Assembly (NCBI GenBank): GCA_050740975.1
Contig: JBOIEE010000044.1
Location: forward strand, 1-16,331
DNA: 16,331 bases
Source: JBOHHR01 sp050740975
GTDB lineage: Bacteria > Pseudomonadota > Gammaproteobacteria > JBOHHR01
Reading direction: 5' to 3'
Shown piece by piece: positions 6,248 to 12,868 of the stretch. The position numbers and the translations under genes were made by a program. The notes under the pieces were generated by a model. That model had not been told where the DNA came from and did not search any database. It saw nothing but the letters and a program-made list of their open reading frames with translations. Numbering within the stretch: position 1 is the stretch's first letter; each line of letters starts with the position of its first letter.

Positions 6248-7713
6248 CAGGGTTCTCCCTTGGGACGGGCTTCGACCAGGACCCGGTTGCCACCGCCCGA
6301 GCGCTGCATAAACTGCAATTCCCAACCATGCGCTTTGAAGATCTTGTAGGCTACTGGGATCCCCAACCCGGTGCCAAAGCGCTTGCTAGACGGACCGGGC
6401 GTGAGATCAGAGGGTTGGGGTTGGAATGGCATTCCCGGCCCTTCGTCTTCGATCTCGATCTCCAGCAGCGCGGCATCGCTTTGGCGTAAACTTAACACGA
6501 TCTGACCCGAGGGCGGGGAAGCATCCACGGCATTTGACAGTAATCCGTAAAAGGCCTGTTCGGTCAGATCGACATCCATTAACAGCCCGTGTTCCAACTC
6601 CCACCCCTGTTTTTCGATGCGCAAGCGCTTTTGCTCGAGCTTAGGGCGGAGCAAATCGAGGACGGCGTCTAGCACGGCTCGCGGATCTTTGCGCACGAAG
6701 TGCGGTTGCAGTGGATGCAGGTAAGACACCAATGCGTTGATCCAACGGCCCAAACGATCGACGGTTTGGATCAGATCGTGTTTGATTTCGCTTATTTCTT
6801 TTGGACCCTCCGCATGTTCTAGGAGTTGCGCGCTGGCGCGCATGCTGGCTAAAGGATTGCGCACGTTGTGGGCGACGACGGGCACTAAAGATCCCAAGGC
6901 CGCTTGTTTTTCCTTTTCCACCAAGGCATCCCGGCTTTGCGCCAGATCTTTGGCCATCTGATTGAGCGCTTCAGCCAAGTTGGCTACCTCGGCGGCGCCA
7001 CATACCGCAACCTGATAGCGCAGATTCCCCTCCCGGATCTGCCTCGCTCCCTCGATTAAATCCGCCATCGGACGCACGAATCCCTGCTGTACGCTGCGGC
7101 GCGATGTGAGTAACAGCGCGGCCGCTAATAAAACCGGTACCGGCATGAGCAATGGTGCCAAACGCGACCAGAGCTCGCGCCTCTGGTGCAGTTTGGCATG
7201 TTTTGCCTCCAACATTTCGTCCAGCCCAGCGAACGCCTTCTCGAAACCACCGACCATTTGCTTCTCATAAGACGGATTCAAGATCCTCATCCGAACCGTG
7301 CGATTGATAACATAGGGATCGGCAAAAATGGCGTTCATATCTTTTTGGATCACGCGGTAGGCGAGTTGCAGCTCTTGGATCGCCATCCCCTCGTTGCGGG
7401 TCTGGCTGTTTTGCCGCAGCGTGTTGAATTGCTTGTCGATGCGCCGCGAATAGCGCCTGTATAAGCGCATAGCAGCCGGATCCTCCATTAAGCGCGCCAA
7501 GGTGACTTCTTTGATCTGACGGAATAAATCGCTACGGATCCGCTGCGCGGTGTAAGCCAGCTCGTTCAGGCGAACGGATTCGTCGGACGTTTCCTGCCAG
7601 AAATACGCCCAGGCATACCCCAAGGCCCCGGTGACAATGATTAAAAACAATAATGCGAGCTCGTGCGCGAGTAACAAGCGTCTGAGCGAACGCGCGGTGT
7701 TGGCGGATGACAC
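6247..7713 (-). CDS. Membrane sensor histidine kinase of the two-component pair
   Basis: 488 residues from a GTG at 7713, the only start before an upstream in-frame stop; its Shine-Dalgarno is weak. Transmembrane helix 1 spans about 17-37, followed by a helical periplasmic sensor region (about 40-185) without a recognisable ligand fold. Transmembrane helix 2 spans about 186-204, then a HAMP linker (205-257). The dimerisation/phospho-transfer domain has His282 in 'VVAHNVRNPLASMRASAQLL'. The ATPase domain has N box 'LLSNAVDAS' (392-399), G1 'DEGPGMP' (423-429) and G2 'GTGLGIPVAYKI' (447-458). It overlaps the response regulator by one base, so the two are translationally coupled. The layout matches NtrB/AtoS-like kinases that feed sigma-54 activators. 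The stimulus is unknown. Confidence 0.9.
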   Translation of the reverse strand: MSSANTARSLRRLLLAHELALLFLIIVTGALGYAWAYFWQETSDESVRLNELAYTAQRIRSDLFRQIKEVTLARLMEDPAAMRLYRRYSRRIDKQFNTLRQNSQTRNEGMAIQELQLAYRVIQKDMNAIFADPYVINRTVRMRILNPSYEKQMVGGFEKAFAGLDEMLEAKHAKLHQRRELWSRLAPLLMPVPVLLAAALLLTSRRSVQQGFVRPMADLIEGARQIREGNLRYQVAVCGAAEVANLAEALNQMAKDLAQSRDALVEKEKQAALGSLVPVVAHNVRNPLASMRASAQLLEHAEGPKEISEIKHDLIQTVDRLGRWINALVSYLHPLQPHFVRKDPRAVLDAVLDLLRPKLEQKRLRIEKQGWELEHGLLMDVDLTEQAFYGLLSNAVDASPPSGQIVLSLRQSDAALLEIEIEDEGPGMPFQPQPSDLTPGPSSKRFGTGLGIPVAYKIFKAHGWELQFMQRSGGGNRVLVEARPKGEP

Positions 7714-8014
7714 GGGCTTATTGCTCGATCATTCTAAAGGTATAGTTGGGGAAAAATCCTCCTTGCTCAAGTTTCCTCGCGGCGCTGGCGATCGAGCACG
7801 GCTTAACGCCTTATTCCACCGACGGCGATTTCGCCCGGTTTCCGGGTCTTCCGCTGGCCAAATCCCCTATCGTCTGAACTTTCAACAAGGTCATCGCGGA
7901 TAGTGCAGCAGATGCCGCCGGGTACGGTCTGTAGGTACCCGTTTAATCCGGGGACAGGGGTAACAGTTTGTTCATACTACTGTGGGCGCCTGAATCGGTC
8001 GAGGAGGTGCCCCA
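7714..8014. other. Intergenic stretch upstream of the kinase operon
   Basis: No gene is recognised. The kinase promoter should lie here on the minus strand. An AGGAGG sequence and a TTGAGC about 17 bases before AACTAT are present (7742-7770), but the match to a sigma-70 promoter is poor and I do not call it. The right part (from about 7950, GGGGACAGGGGTAACAG) probably belongs to the insertion-sequence scrap that follows. Confidence 0.3.
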
Positions 8015-8081
8015 ATGCCTTTGGAGTCAAATGTCACCCATGGACCAGAAAACGCAATTCATTGCCGAGTATCGTGCTTAA
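8015..8081 (+). mobile_element. 5' scrap of an IS481-like (DDE integrase) transposase gene
   Basis: A strong ribosome-binding site (GAGGAGG) leads an ATG at 8015. One frame over, from 8040, the translation reads MDQKTQFIAEYRA and stops. MDQKTQFIADYLR is the remembered N-terminus of many IS481/ISNCY-like integrase transposases, which also often start MPW a few residues earlier; here the 8015 start gives MPLE before the frame is lost. Only about 14 residues survive, ending 10 bases from the CCA end of tRNA-Ser. The upstream GGGGACAGGGGTAACAGTT (from about 7953) may include the terminal inverted repeat. Confidence 0.45.
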
Positions 8082-8091
8082 CAGAAGTGTT

Positions 8092-8182
8092 TGGCGGAGA
8101 GGGAGGGATTCGAACCCTCGATACGGTTTCACCGTATACACGAGTTCCAGTCGTGCTCCTTAAACCACTCGGACACCTCTCC
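8092..8182 (-). tRNA. tRNA-Ser (anticodon GGA)
   Basis: Read on the minus strand: acceptor GGAGAGG pairs with CCTCTCC, followed by discriminator G and an encoded CCA. The anticodon stem CACGA/TCGTG encloses CTGGAAC, giving anticodon GGA. The long variable arm has stem TACGGT/ACCGTA, as expected for class II serine tRNAs. The T arm is GAGGG-TTCGAAT-CCCTC. It is 91 nt including CCA, and all stems are intact. Confidence 0.96.
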
Positions 8183-8213
8183 GTCGAGCGCTTATTATAT
8201 AGAAACACACTGT
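8183..8213 (-). promoter_or_regulatory. Probable sigma-70 promoter of tRNA-Ser
   Basis: A perfect -10 element TATAAT lies about 12 to 17 bases upstream of the tRNA 5' end on the minus strand, within TTTCTATATAATAAGC. No good TTGACA is seen at the proper distance, so the call rests on the -10 and its position. Confidence 0.5.
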
Positions 8214-8238
8214 CCTCCGTTCATTCGCGCCCCCCTAA

Positions 8239-8625
8239 CTAAGTCCGAAAGCATCTACCGTGGCGCCTTATGGGCGAGCCGAGCGCTCGGCGAGGTAACG
8301 CCGCCAGCTGCCCGAGGAGGCTCGCAGGGTCGCGCAGGGGGCCGGTGACAAGGTGCAAAAGCAGCGCGATGGCGAGGTAATTGAAAAGCAGACTCGCAAT
8401 AGTCTCGTTGACGCCACGGAACTGCCGCAGTGCCCCGACCAGCGCCACCCACACGCCGCCCGGCGCTATTGCGTCGGCCATCATGGCGACGGTGCCGACC
8501 CAAGGGGGAGCGCCATTGACGGCGAGCGCCGCGAGCGTAGCCGCCAGGCCACCGATAACCAACGCCCCCCCCATCACAATAAACCCAAGGCGTGCCGGCA
8601 ACGCGGTACACAAGGCTGTGAGCAT
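8239..8625 (-). pseudogene. Internal fragment of an ABC transporter permease (nucleoside/sugar, BPD_transp_2 type)
   Basis: The protein reads 'ALPARLGFIVMGGALVIGGL' and later 'RGVNETIASLLFNYLAIALL' then 'LHLVTGPLRDP'. VNExIxTLxxNYxA followed by a VTGP.RDP loop is the signature of the inner-membrane permeases that work with BmpA/NupN-type lipoproteins (purine nucleoside or simple-sugar uptake). The usual first 80-90 residues are missing: the frame starts directly after the neighbouring gene's stop. Similarity stops near 8320, and the last about 25 residues are arginine-rich and unrelated. A normal permease has over 300 residues, so this is a remnant truncated at both ends. No ATPase or binding-protein genes are nearby. 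Confidence 0.7.
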
Positions 8626-8630
8626 GAGCT

Positions 8631-9086
8631 TCAGATCACGCTAAATACAGCGCCCAAGAATTCCAAGGCCTCGATATAGAGGCCTGGCCGCTGCGCTTCC
8701 CGTGGCCCGGCGATGTTGAGCACTCGTATGCCATCCTCGGCCAACCAATCCACTACCACCTTTGCCGAAGGTGGGTCATCCAAGTCGATGATCAGACATG
8801 GCTTACCCCACTGGGACGCAACCCTCAGCGTCAGTGCGGTACCTCCTTCGATCGCTCCGCGCTTGAGGATGAGCGTGCCGTCCGCATCCCGTACGTTCCA
8901 CTCCGTACGCTGGGCGTAATCGGCGGATGGCGTTTCGCTAAGGGGATATTGCTCTGGGATGGCGCCATCTTCGGCGCGCCTTCCTCTGGGACACCAGCCG
9001 CCGATGGCTATTTTCGCTGCGCGTGCGGCATCGAGCGCAGCCCTGTCCACTCCGGTTTGGCCCCCCGACAGAACCTTCTCGATCAT
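8631..9086 (-). CDS. Putative molybdenum-carrier / SLOG-like nucleotide-binding protein
   Basis: 151 residues opening MIEKVLSGGQTGVDRAALDA. The GGQTGVDRAALDxA loop plus 'GGWCPRGRRAEDGAIPEQYP' is the hallmark of the putative molybdenum carrier family (a Rossmann-like SLOG/LOG-type fold described for a molybdopterin-cofactor carrier). The later 'GTLIL' and 'GGTALTLRVA' match the nucleotide- or cofactor-binding strands. The biochemical role of most bacterial members is unproven, so the name is a family label only. It ends 5 bases before the truncated permease frame. The ATG at 9086 has little Shine-Dalgarno. No molybdenum-enzyme gene is in the window. Confidence 0.8.
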   Translation of the reverse strand: MIEKVLSGGQTGVDRAALDAARAAKIAIGGWCPRGRRAEDGAIPEQYPLSETPSADYAQRTEWNVRDADGTLILKRGAIEGGTALTLRVASQWGKPCLIIDLDDPPSAKVVVDWLAEDGIRVLNIAGPREAQRPGLYIEALEFLGAVFSVI

Positions 9087-9153
9087 GCATTGAACACTTT
9101 ACTTGCAGAACATGTCTAACTTTAAGAGTTTGTAAGCTACAAAGGGATAAACC

Positions 9154-9300
9154 ATGAATTTGTTTGACATCATTTTCGCCGGAACTGGGCTCATCATGGG
9201 CTGGGGACTATCCCGATTTATACCTACAACTCGCCCACTGTTGCTGCTGGTGACAGTTTGGATAATTGCTGCCGTATTGGGATCGCTGATGCTCTTTTAA
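9154..9300 (+). CDS. Small two-helix membrane protein, 48 residues
   Basis: ATG at 9154 with AAGGGAT at a good distance upstream, TAA at 9298-9300. The peptide reads MNLFDIIFAGTGLIMGWGLS, then 'RFIPTTRP', then 'LLLLVTVWIIAAVLGSLML'. It is two hydrophobic helices joined by a short polar loop with proline and arginine, a helical hairpin. It is not a family I recognise. It is divergent from the molybdenum-carrier gene and upstream of rplM on the same strand. Start signal, composition and clean stop argue that it is real, but function is unknown. Confidence 0.6.
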   Translation: MNLFDIIFAGTGLIMGWGLSRFIPTTRPLLLLVTVWIIAAVLGSLMLF

Positions 9301-9358
9301 CTTTACTTCGATTAATTCGAAGCGCCGGTGGGAATTACGCTGTCAGGCTGAACACACA

Positions 9359-9387
9359 TTGACAGGGTAGGTGACAAAACGTACGAT
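9359..9387 (+). promoter_or_regulatory. Sigma-70 promoter of rplM-rpsI
   Basis: A perfect -35 TTGACA (9359-9364), a 17-base spacer and a -10 TACGAT (9382-9387) lie 35 bases upstream of the rplM start codon, leaving a leader of about 28 bases. Confidence 0.75.
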
Positions 9388-9422
9388 GGCGCAGCTTTTT
9401 CAATGGGTCGCAGAGCAGAGTT

Positions 9423-9851
9423 GTGAAAACATATACGGCTAAGCCGTCCGATATCAAGCACGAATGGCATCTCATCGATGCGAAAGATAAAGTGCTGGGG
9501 CGCATCGCGACCGAGATAGCGACACGGTTGCGTGGTAAACATAAGCCCGAATATACCCCTCACATGGACACTGGGGATTACCTGGTAGTCATTAACGCCG
9601 AAAAGATTCGGGTGACGGGCAGGAAAGCCTCGCAGAAAGTATACTACCGACATTCCGGTTATCCCGGCGGGTTGAAATCCATCACCTTCGAAAAGTTGAT
9701 CCAACGGGCGCCGCATCGAGCCATCGAGCTGGCGGTGAAAGGGATGTTGCCTCGGGGCCCTCTGGGGAGAGCAATGTTTCGCAAATTACGCGTATACGCC
9801 GGTCCCGAGCATAAACACGAGGCGCAACAACCGAGAGTGTTAGAAATTTAA
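9423..9851 (+). CDS. rplM: 50S ribosomal protein L13
   Basis: 142 residues, the family's usual length. MKTYTAKPSDIKHEWHLIDA, 'VLGRIATEIATRLRGKHKPE', 'HMDTGDYLVVINAEKI', 'AVKGMLPRGPLGRAMFRKLR' and 'YAGPEHKHEAQQP' are all diagnostic. L13 is an early assembly protein of the large subunit that binds 23S rRNA domain II. The start codon is GTG at 9423 with a weak Shine-Dalgarno (CAGAG). It forms the conserved operon with rpsI, two bases downstream. In E. coli L13 represses this operon through its leader; whether that holds here cannot be read from the sequence. Confidence 0.98.
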   Translation: MKTYTAKPSDIKHEWHLIDAKDKVLGRIATEIATRLRGKHKPEYTPHMDTGDYLVVINAEKIRVTGRKASQKVYYRHSGYPGGLKSITFEKLIQRAPHRAIELAVKGMLPRGPLGRAMFRKLRVYAGPEHKHEAQQPRVLEI

Positions 9852-9853
9852 CA

Positions 9854-10246
9854 ATGGCTGTTCAAGTTTGTTTTAGCACTGGGCGGCGAAAAAGCAGCAG
9901 GGCTCGAGTTTTTCTGAAAAAGGGCAGTGGGGCGATAACGGTAAACCATCGGGGACTCGATGATTATTTTGGGAGAGAAACCGCCCGCATGGTCGTACGG
10001 CAGCCCCTGGAGACCAGCGGTTTGGGTGCAGAGATAGATATTATCGCCGCCGTCAGCGGGGGCGGGATCTCGGGGCAGGCCGGCGCAATTCGACTGGGCA
10101 TTACACGCGCCCTTATCGAGTATGATGCGGGCTTACGCGCACGCTTGCGAAGCGCCGGTTTTGTAACGCGCGATGCGCGCGAGGTGGAGCGAAAAAAGGT
10201 CGGATTGCACAAGGCGCGCAAACGCCCGCAGTTCTCCAAACGGTAG
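9854..10246 (+). CDS. rpsI: 30S ribosomal protein S9
   Basis: 130 residues, full length. 'STGRRKSSRARVFLKKGSG', 'DDYFGRETARMVVRQPLE', 'GGGISGQAGAIRLGITRALI' and the C-terminal 'ERKKVGLHKARKRPQFSKR' are conserved. The terminal Lys-Arg tail reaches the P-site tRNA in the small subunit. It follows rplM after two bases and shares its promoter. No clear terminator follows before tRNA-Gln. Confidence 0.98.
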   Translation: MAVQVCFSTGRRKSSRARVFLKKGSGAITVNHRGLDDYFGRETARMVVRQPLETSGLGAEIDIIAAVSGGGISGQAGAIRLGITRALIEYDAGLRARLRSAGFVTRDAREVERKKVGLHKARKRPQFSKR

Positions 10247-10310
10247 TTTCGTTTCAGATCACGCGCTACCGCCGCTTGACCCTGGATCTTTAATCGGTAG
10301 GGCTTTTGTC

Positions 10311-10333
10311 CGATCCCCAGCGTTGGGGGATCG
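10311..10333 (+). repeat. Inverted repeat overlapping the 5' end of tRNA-Gln
   Basis: CGATCCCC (10311-10318) is the exact reverse complement of GGGGATCG (10326-10333), with the loop and part of the 5' acceptor strand of tRNA-Gln between them. In the precursor this leader hairpin would compete with the acceptor stem, or it may end the rpsI transcript. There is no T-tract. Confidence 0.5.
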
Positions 10334-10397
10334 TCTAGTGGTAGGACAGCGGACTCTGACTCCGCCAGCCCAGGTTCGAATCCTGGTCCCCCAGCCA
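10324..10397 (+). tRNA. tRNA-Gln (anticodon CTG)
   Basis: Acceptor TGGGGGA pairs with TCCCCCA, followed by discriminator G and an encoded CCA. Anticodon stem GCGGA/TCCGC encloses CTCTGAC, giving anticodon CTG. The T arm CCAGG-TTCGAAT-CCTGG is intact. It is 74 nt with CCA. Its 3' end is the probable integration site of the element that starts just downstream. Confidence 0.96.
10372..10397 (+). other. Probable left attachment site (3' end of tRNA-Gln)
   Basis: A tyrosine integrase gene begins 130 bases downstream in the orientation usual for islands in tRNA genes, so the core should lie in the T arm and 3' acceptor end of tRNA-Gln. No second copy of this segment occurs in the window, so the right attachment site would lie beyond base 16331. 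Exact core limits cannot be set. Confidence 0.5.
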
Positions 10398-10444
10398 AAT
10401 AAAACAAAGAGTTAGAGAAATCTATCAGCCAGAAAAGCTCCTCG

Positions 10445-10466
10445 TGATCCAAATTTGATCCAAATT
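10445..10466 (+). repeat. 11-bp tandem repeat, candidate integrase arm sites
   Basis: TGATCCAAATT occurs twice head to tail (10445-10455, 10456-10466) between the attachment site and the integrase gene. Direct repeats in this position are typical arm-type binding sites of tyrosine integrases or sites for an excisionase. The 11-bp period puts them on one helix face. Confidence 0.5.
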
Positions 10467-10493
10467 GTAGCGCTTCCTGTGTTATCGTAGACT
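10465..10493 (+). promoter_or_regulatory. Candidate promoter of the integrase gene
   Basis: TTGTAG (10465-10470), a 17-base spacer and TAGACT (10488-10493) lie 33 bases before the integrase ATG. The match is moderate. The -35 overlaps the second 11-bp repeat, so binding there could repress transcription. Confidence 0.4.
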
Positions 10494-10526
10494 TTCTCAG
10501 AGTTTCATTCGCAGGGAGTTGGTTAC

Positions 10527-11573
10527 ATGGCTAACATCGTCAAGAGAACTGGGCGCGATGGCGAAATAACCTATCTCGTTCGGGTGCGGTTAAAGAGCAA
10601 GACGGCTTCCGCCACCTTCAGGCGCAAGACAGACGCGAAGCATTGGGCTGAAAAGACCGAGGCGGCCATCCTGGAGCGCCGATTCTTCCAAAGGGCCGAG
10701 GCCGAGCGGCGAACCCTTGGGGAAGCCATTGAGCGCTACGAGCAGACACACCTCAGCGCTTTGAGGAGCGCCAGGAGCAGGCGCCAGCATCTTGCTTGGT
10801 GGAACGAGCGCTTAGGGGGATCCCTTCTAGCTGATATCACCCCGGCTGTTATCACGGAATATCGTGACAAGCTTGCGGCCGGGAAAGTGCGCCAGGGCAA
10901 GTTAAGAGGCCCTGGAACGGTAAACCGCTATCTCGCGGCGCTGTCCCACGTGCTCACCTTCGCCGCGCGCGAATGGCATTGGATTGAGCGAAACCCCTGC
11001 GAGCAGGTATCCATTCTCAAAGAGCCGCGAGGCCGGGTGCGCTATCTCACGGACGAGGAACGCGAACGTCTACTTGCCGAGTGTAAAGCTCACAGTGATG
11101 AACTCTACCTGATCGTGCTGCTCGCCTTAGCCACCGGCGGCAGGCGCGGGGAGATCTTGGGGCTGAAGTGGCACGATGTGGACCTGAAGCGCGGGCATGT
11201 CGTGTTTCAGGAAACCAAGAACGGGGAGCGCCGGGGCTTGCCTATTCGCGGACAGACATTAGAACTCCTACGCGCCAAGGTGCGGCGCATCGATACCGAT
11301 CTGCTTTTCCCGTCGCGAAAGGATCCAGCTAAGCCGATTAACGTTCAGCACGTTTTTGACAACGCATTACAGCGCGCCGGGATCGGGGATTTTCGCTTCC
11401 ATGACCTGCGTCATAGCTGCGCATCCTATTTGGCTATGAACGGCGCCAGCTTGGCCGAGATCGCGGCGGTGCTGGGTCACCGTACCCTGGAGATGGTCAA
11501 GAGATATTCCCACTTGAGTGATCAGCACCTAGGCGATGTCCTGACGCGGATGAACGAACGGCTGTTCCCATGA
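10527..11573 (+). CDS. int: Tyrosine-type site-specific integrase
   Basis: 348 residues; AGGGAG precedes the ATG. The N-terminus (1-60) has the small arm-binding strands 'GEITYLVRVRLKSKTASATF'. A core-binding SAM-like domain covers about 62-165, and the catalytic domain about 172-340. Catalytic residues seen: Arg206 in ATGGRRGEI, Lys231 in 'ETKNGE', His292 and Arg295 in FHDLRHS, His318 in 'AVLGHRT', and nucleophile Tyr327 in 'VKRYSHLS'. The set is complete, so the enzyme should be active in excision and integration. It lies beside tRNA-Gln, pointing away from it. Its stop overlaps the start of the next gene (ATGA). Confidence 0.95.
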   Translation: MANIVKRTGRDGEITYLVRVRLKSKTASATFRRKTDAKHWAEKTEAAILERRFFQRAEAERRTLGEAIERYEQTHLSALRSARSRRQHLAWWNERLGGSLLADITPAVITEYRDKLAAGKVRQGKLRGPGTVNRYLAALSHVLTFAAREWHWIERNPCEQVSILKEPRGRVRYLTDEERERLLAECKAHSDELYLIVLLALATGGRRGEILGLKWHDVDLKRGHVVFQETKNGERRGLPIRGQTLELLRAKVRRIDTDLLFPSRKDPAKPINVQHVFDNALQRAGIGDFRFHDLRHSCASYLAMNGASLAEIAAVLGHRTLEMVKRYSHLSDQHLGDVLTRMNERLFP

Positions 11574-11854
11574 ATGCGATCCCTTTCGATACCTACGCCT
11601 ACGTGAAGAAGCTAAAAGCCGCGGGGTTCACGGAGGAGCAGGCCGAAGCGCAAGCCGAAGCTTTGGCGAGCGTGGTTGATGCCAATCTCGCTACTAAGCA
11701 CGATATCGCCGCGCTGAGGGGGGATATAGAAGTGCTGCGGGCCGAGTTGATGCGCTGCATCTCCGAGGCCAAGAGCAGCACCGTGAAATGGGTGGCGGGC
11801 CTGCTGCTCGCCCAGGCGGCGGTTATCACCACCTTGGAGAAACTTATAAACTGA
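11570..11854 (+). CDS. DUF1640-like coiled-coil membrane-anchored protein
   Basis: 94 residues. 'FDTYAYVKKLKAAGFTEEQA' followed by 'AEAQAEALASVVD' and 'LATKHDIAALRGDIEVLRAE' gives the layout of DUF1640/CCDC90-like bacterial proteins: an N-terminal helical pair, a central coiled coil with TKxDI, and a C-terminal membrane helix ('VKWVAGLLLAQAAVITTLEK', about 72-91). It probably oligomerises in the inner membrane, facing the cytoplasm; the molecular role is unknown. The ATG overlaps the integrase stop by four bases, so it is translated with the integrase. Such genes are also found outside mobile elements. Confidence 0.75.
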   Translation: MNAIPFDTYAYVKKLKAAGFTEEQAEAQAEALASVVDANLATKHDIAALRGDIEVLRAELMRCISEAKSSTVKWVAGLLLAQAAVITTLEKLIN

Positions 11855-11861
11855 CGAACCG

Positions 11862-11921
11862 AGCGGGCTAGGCTGATCCCCGAACGCCTGGACCCTGTGC
11901 GCCAGGCTGCCCGCTTGTTTT
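11862..11921 (+). terminator. Candidate terminator after the integrase operon
   Basis: AGCGGGC (11862-11868) pairs with GCCCGCT (11909-11915). An inner stem CCTGG/CCAGG (11887-11891, 11902-11906) sits inside, and TGTTTT follows. The outer loop is long, so it is less typical than a simple hairpin. Confidence 0.45.
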
Positions 11922-11952
11922 ATCCGCACAGCCCTGCACAGGGGGGATATCG

Positions 11953-12498
11953 TTGACGTTTCTAGACCGCAACAAGCCCGAAGACTTAACGGTTGAGGAG
12001 CGGGTCAAGTACGGGCGGTTTCCTCAGGTGTGGAACCTCCATGACCTAGCGGAACTCATTGGGCTAAAAGAACAATCCCAAAGAGACTTTTTCCCCGACC
12101 TGTACGACGCATGCGAGCGTGGGGAGCTGCGCTACACGACAAAAACGCGCGTATCCGGAGGCAACGGCGCCATTTTCGTTATCTCGATCTACGACTACTA
12201 CTACACGGTGTCGTGGACCGACTTTGTTGCCTTTTTCCCGGAGGCGAAGAAGTGGAAGCCCGACCAAAGCGAGACCAGCAATGACAAGAAAGTGGACGCG
12301 CGGCGCGCCGATGCCGCACGCAAGGGGTACGAGGCGGGACACATAAATCCAGACATGACCAGGGACCAAATTCATACGAAGCTTCGAGATCTGTACCCTC
12401 AGTTTTTCAGTATCACTAAGAGCACTTTTGATCGCTGGTGGGACAACCCCGAGTACCGGCCGTTTTCCATCCCTAGAGGCCGAAGACCAGGCCGATAA
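11953..12498 (+). CDS. Hypothetical element-encoded protein, 181 residues
   Basis: TTG start at 11953 preceded by AGGGGGGAT at a good distance. I do not recognise the family. It is soluble and charged. 'PQVWNLHDLAELIGLKE' looks like a helix-turn-helix-like segment near residues 25-41. A tyrosine-rich stretch 'ISIYDYYYTVSWTDFVAFF' follows. 'DQIHTKLRDLYPQFFSITKS' and 'TFDRWWDNPEYR' near the C-terminus read like a second small DNA-binding helix pair, and the end is basic (RGRRPGR). A DNA-binding or regulatory role is possible but is inference. It stands alone between two terminator-like structures. Confidence 0.65.
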   Translation: MTFLDRNKPEDLTVEERVKYGRFPQVWNLHDLAELIGLKEQSQRDFFPDLYDACERGELRYTTKTRVSGGNGAIFVISIYDYYYTVSWTDFVAFFPEAKKWKPDQSETSNDKKVDARRADAARKGYEAGHINPDMTRDQIHTKLRDLYPQFFSITKSTFDRWWDNPEYRPFSIPRGRRPGR

Positions 12499-12514
12499 GA
12501 ACTACTGTATATAT

Positions 12515-12543
12515 AAATACCCACAAAAAAACTGTGGGTATTT
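12515..12543. terminator. Strong bidirectional intrinsic terminator
   Basis: AAATACCCACA (12515-12525) and TGTGGGTATTT (12533-12543) form a perfect 11-base stem around the 7-base loop AAAAAAC. AT-rich ends on both sides allow termination in either direction. It separates the integrase-side genes from the replication side. Confidence 0.8.
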
Positions 12544-12640
12544 ATTATCGGTATTTCAGTATTTAATTTCTCGCTCTTACGCTTTACGCTTTCCGTTAAC
12601 GCGGCTTTGCGTGCCGTGCTGTTTGTTTTCGGAGGTGTTC

Positions 12641-12829
12641 ATGTACGAATTGATCCCTGCTCGCCGGTGGATCAAGGCCGGGCAATGCCCCGTCAGTTTT
12701 TACCATCTGGTGTTCAAGGAGAAAAAACAGATGGTGGAGTTTGGCGCCATCGTGCCGTACGGGGATCGCTGGCTGGTCAACCCACCGAGGTTCCATGGCT
12801 ATCTCCGCCACCGGACAAAGGTTAGGTGA
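12641..12829 (+). CDS. Small excisionase-like DNA-binding protein
   Basis: 62 residues; GGAGGTG lies four bases before the ATG. It begins MYELIPARRWIKAGQCPVSF and ends with 'GAIVPYGDRWLVNPPRFHGYL'. The pattern of an N-terminal W-I-K-x-G helix and a closing G..RWLVNPxxFxxYL wing is how small phage excisionases and MerR-like helix-turn-helix proteins are built. I infer DNA binding, possibly excision control or control of the replication operon. It is the first gene after the strong terminator and is followed by a zinc-ribbon and a replication gene on the same strand. The exact family cannot be named. Confidence 0.6.
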   Translation: MYELIPARRWIKAGQCPVSFYHLVFKEKKQMVEFGAIVPYGDRWLVNPPRFHGYLRHRTKVR

Positions 12830-12868
12830 GAGAGGGTAAGCGGTGAGGAGAGCTGTCGAGGTGGGCCG

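Noticed and set aside
6248..6325. 26-residue upstream extension of the response regulator
   Set aside because: It runs inside the kinase gene, while the TGATG overlap gives a natural start just before the receiver domain.
9964..10452. Minus-strand frame across rpsI and tRNA-Gln
   Set aside because: It covers a ribosomal protein gene and a tRNA and is clearly spurious.
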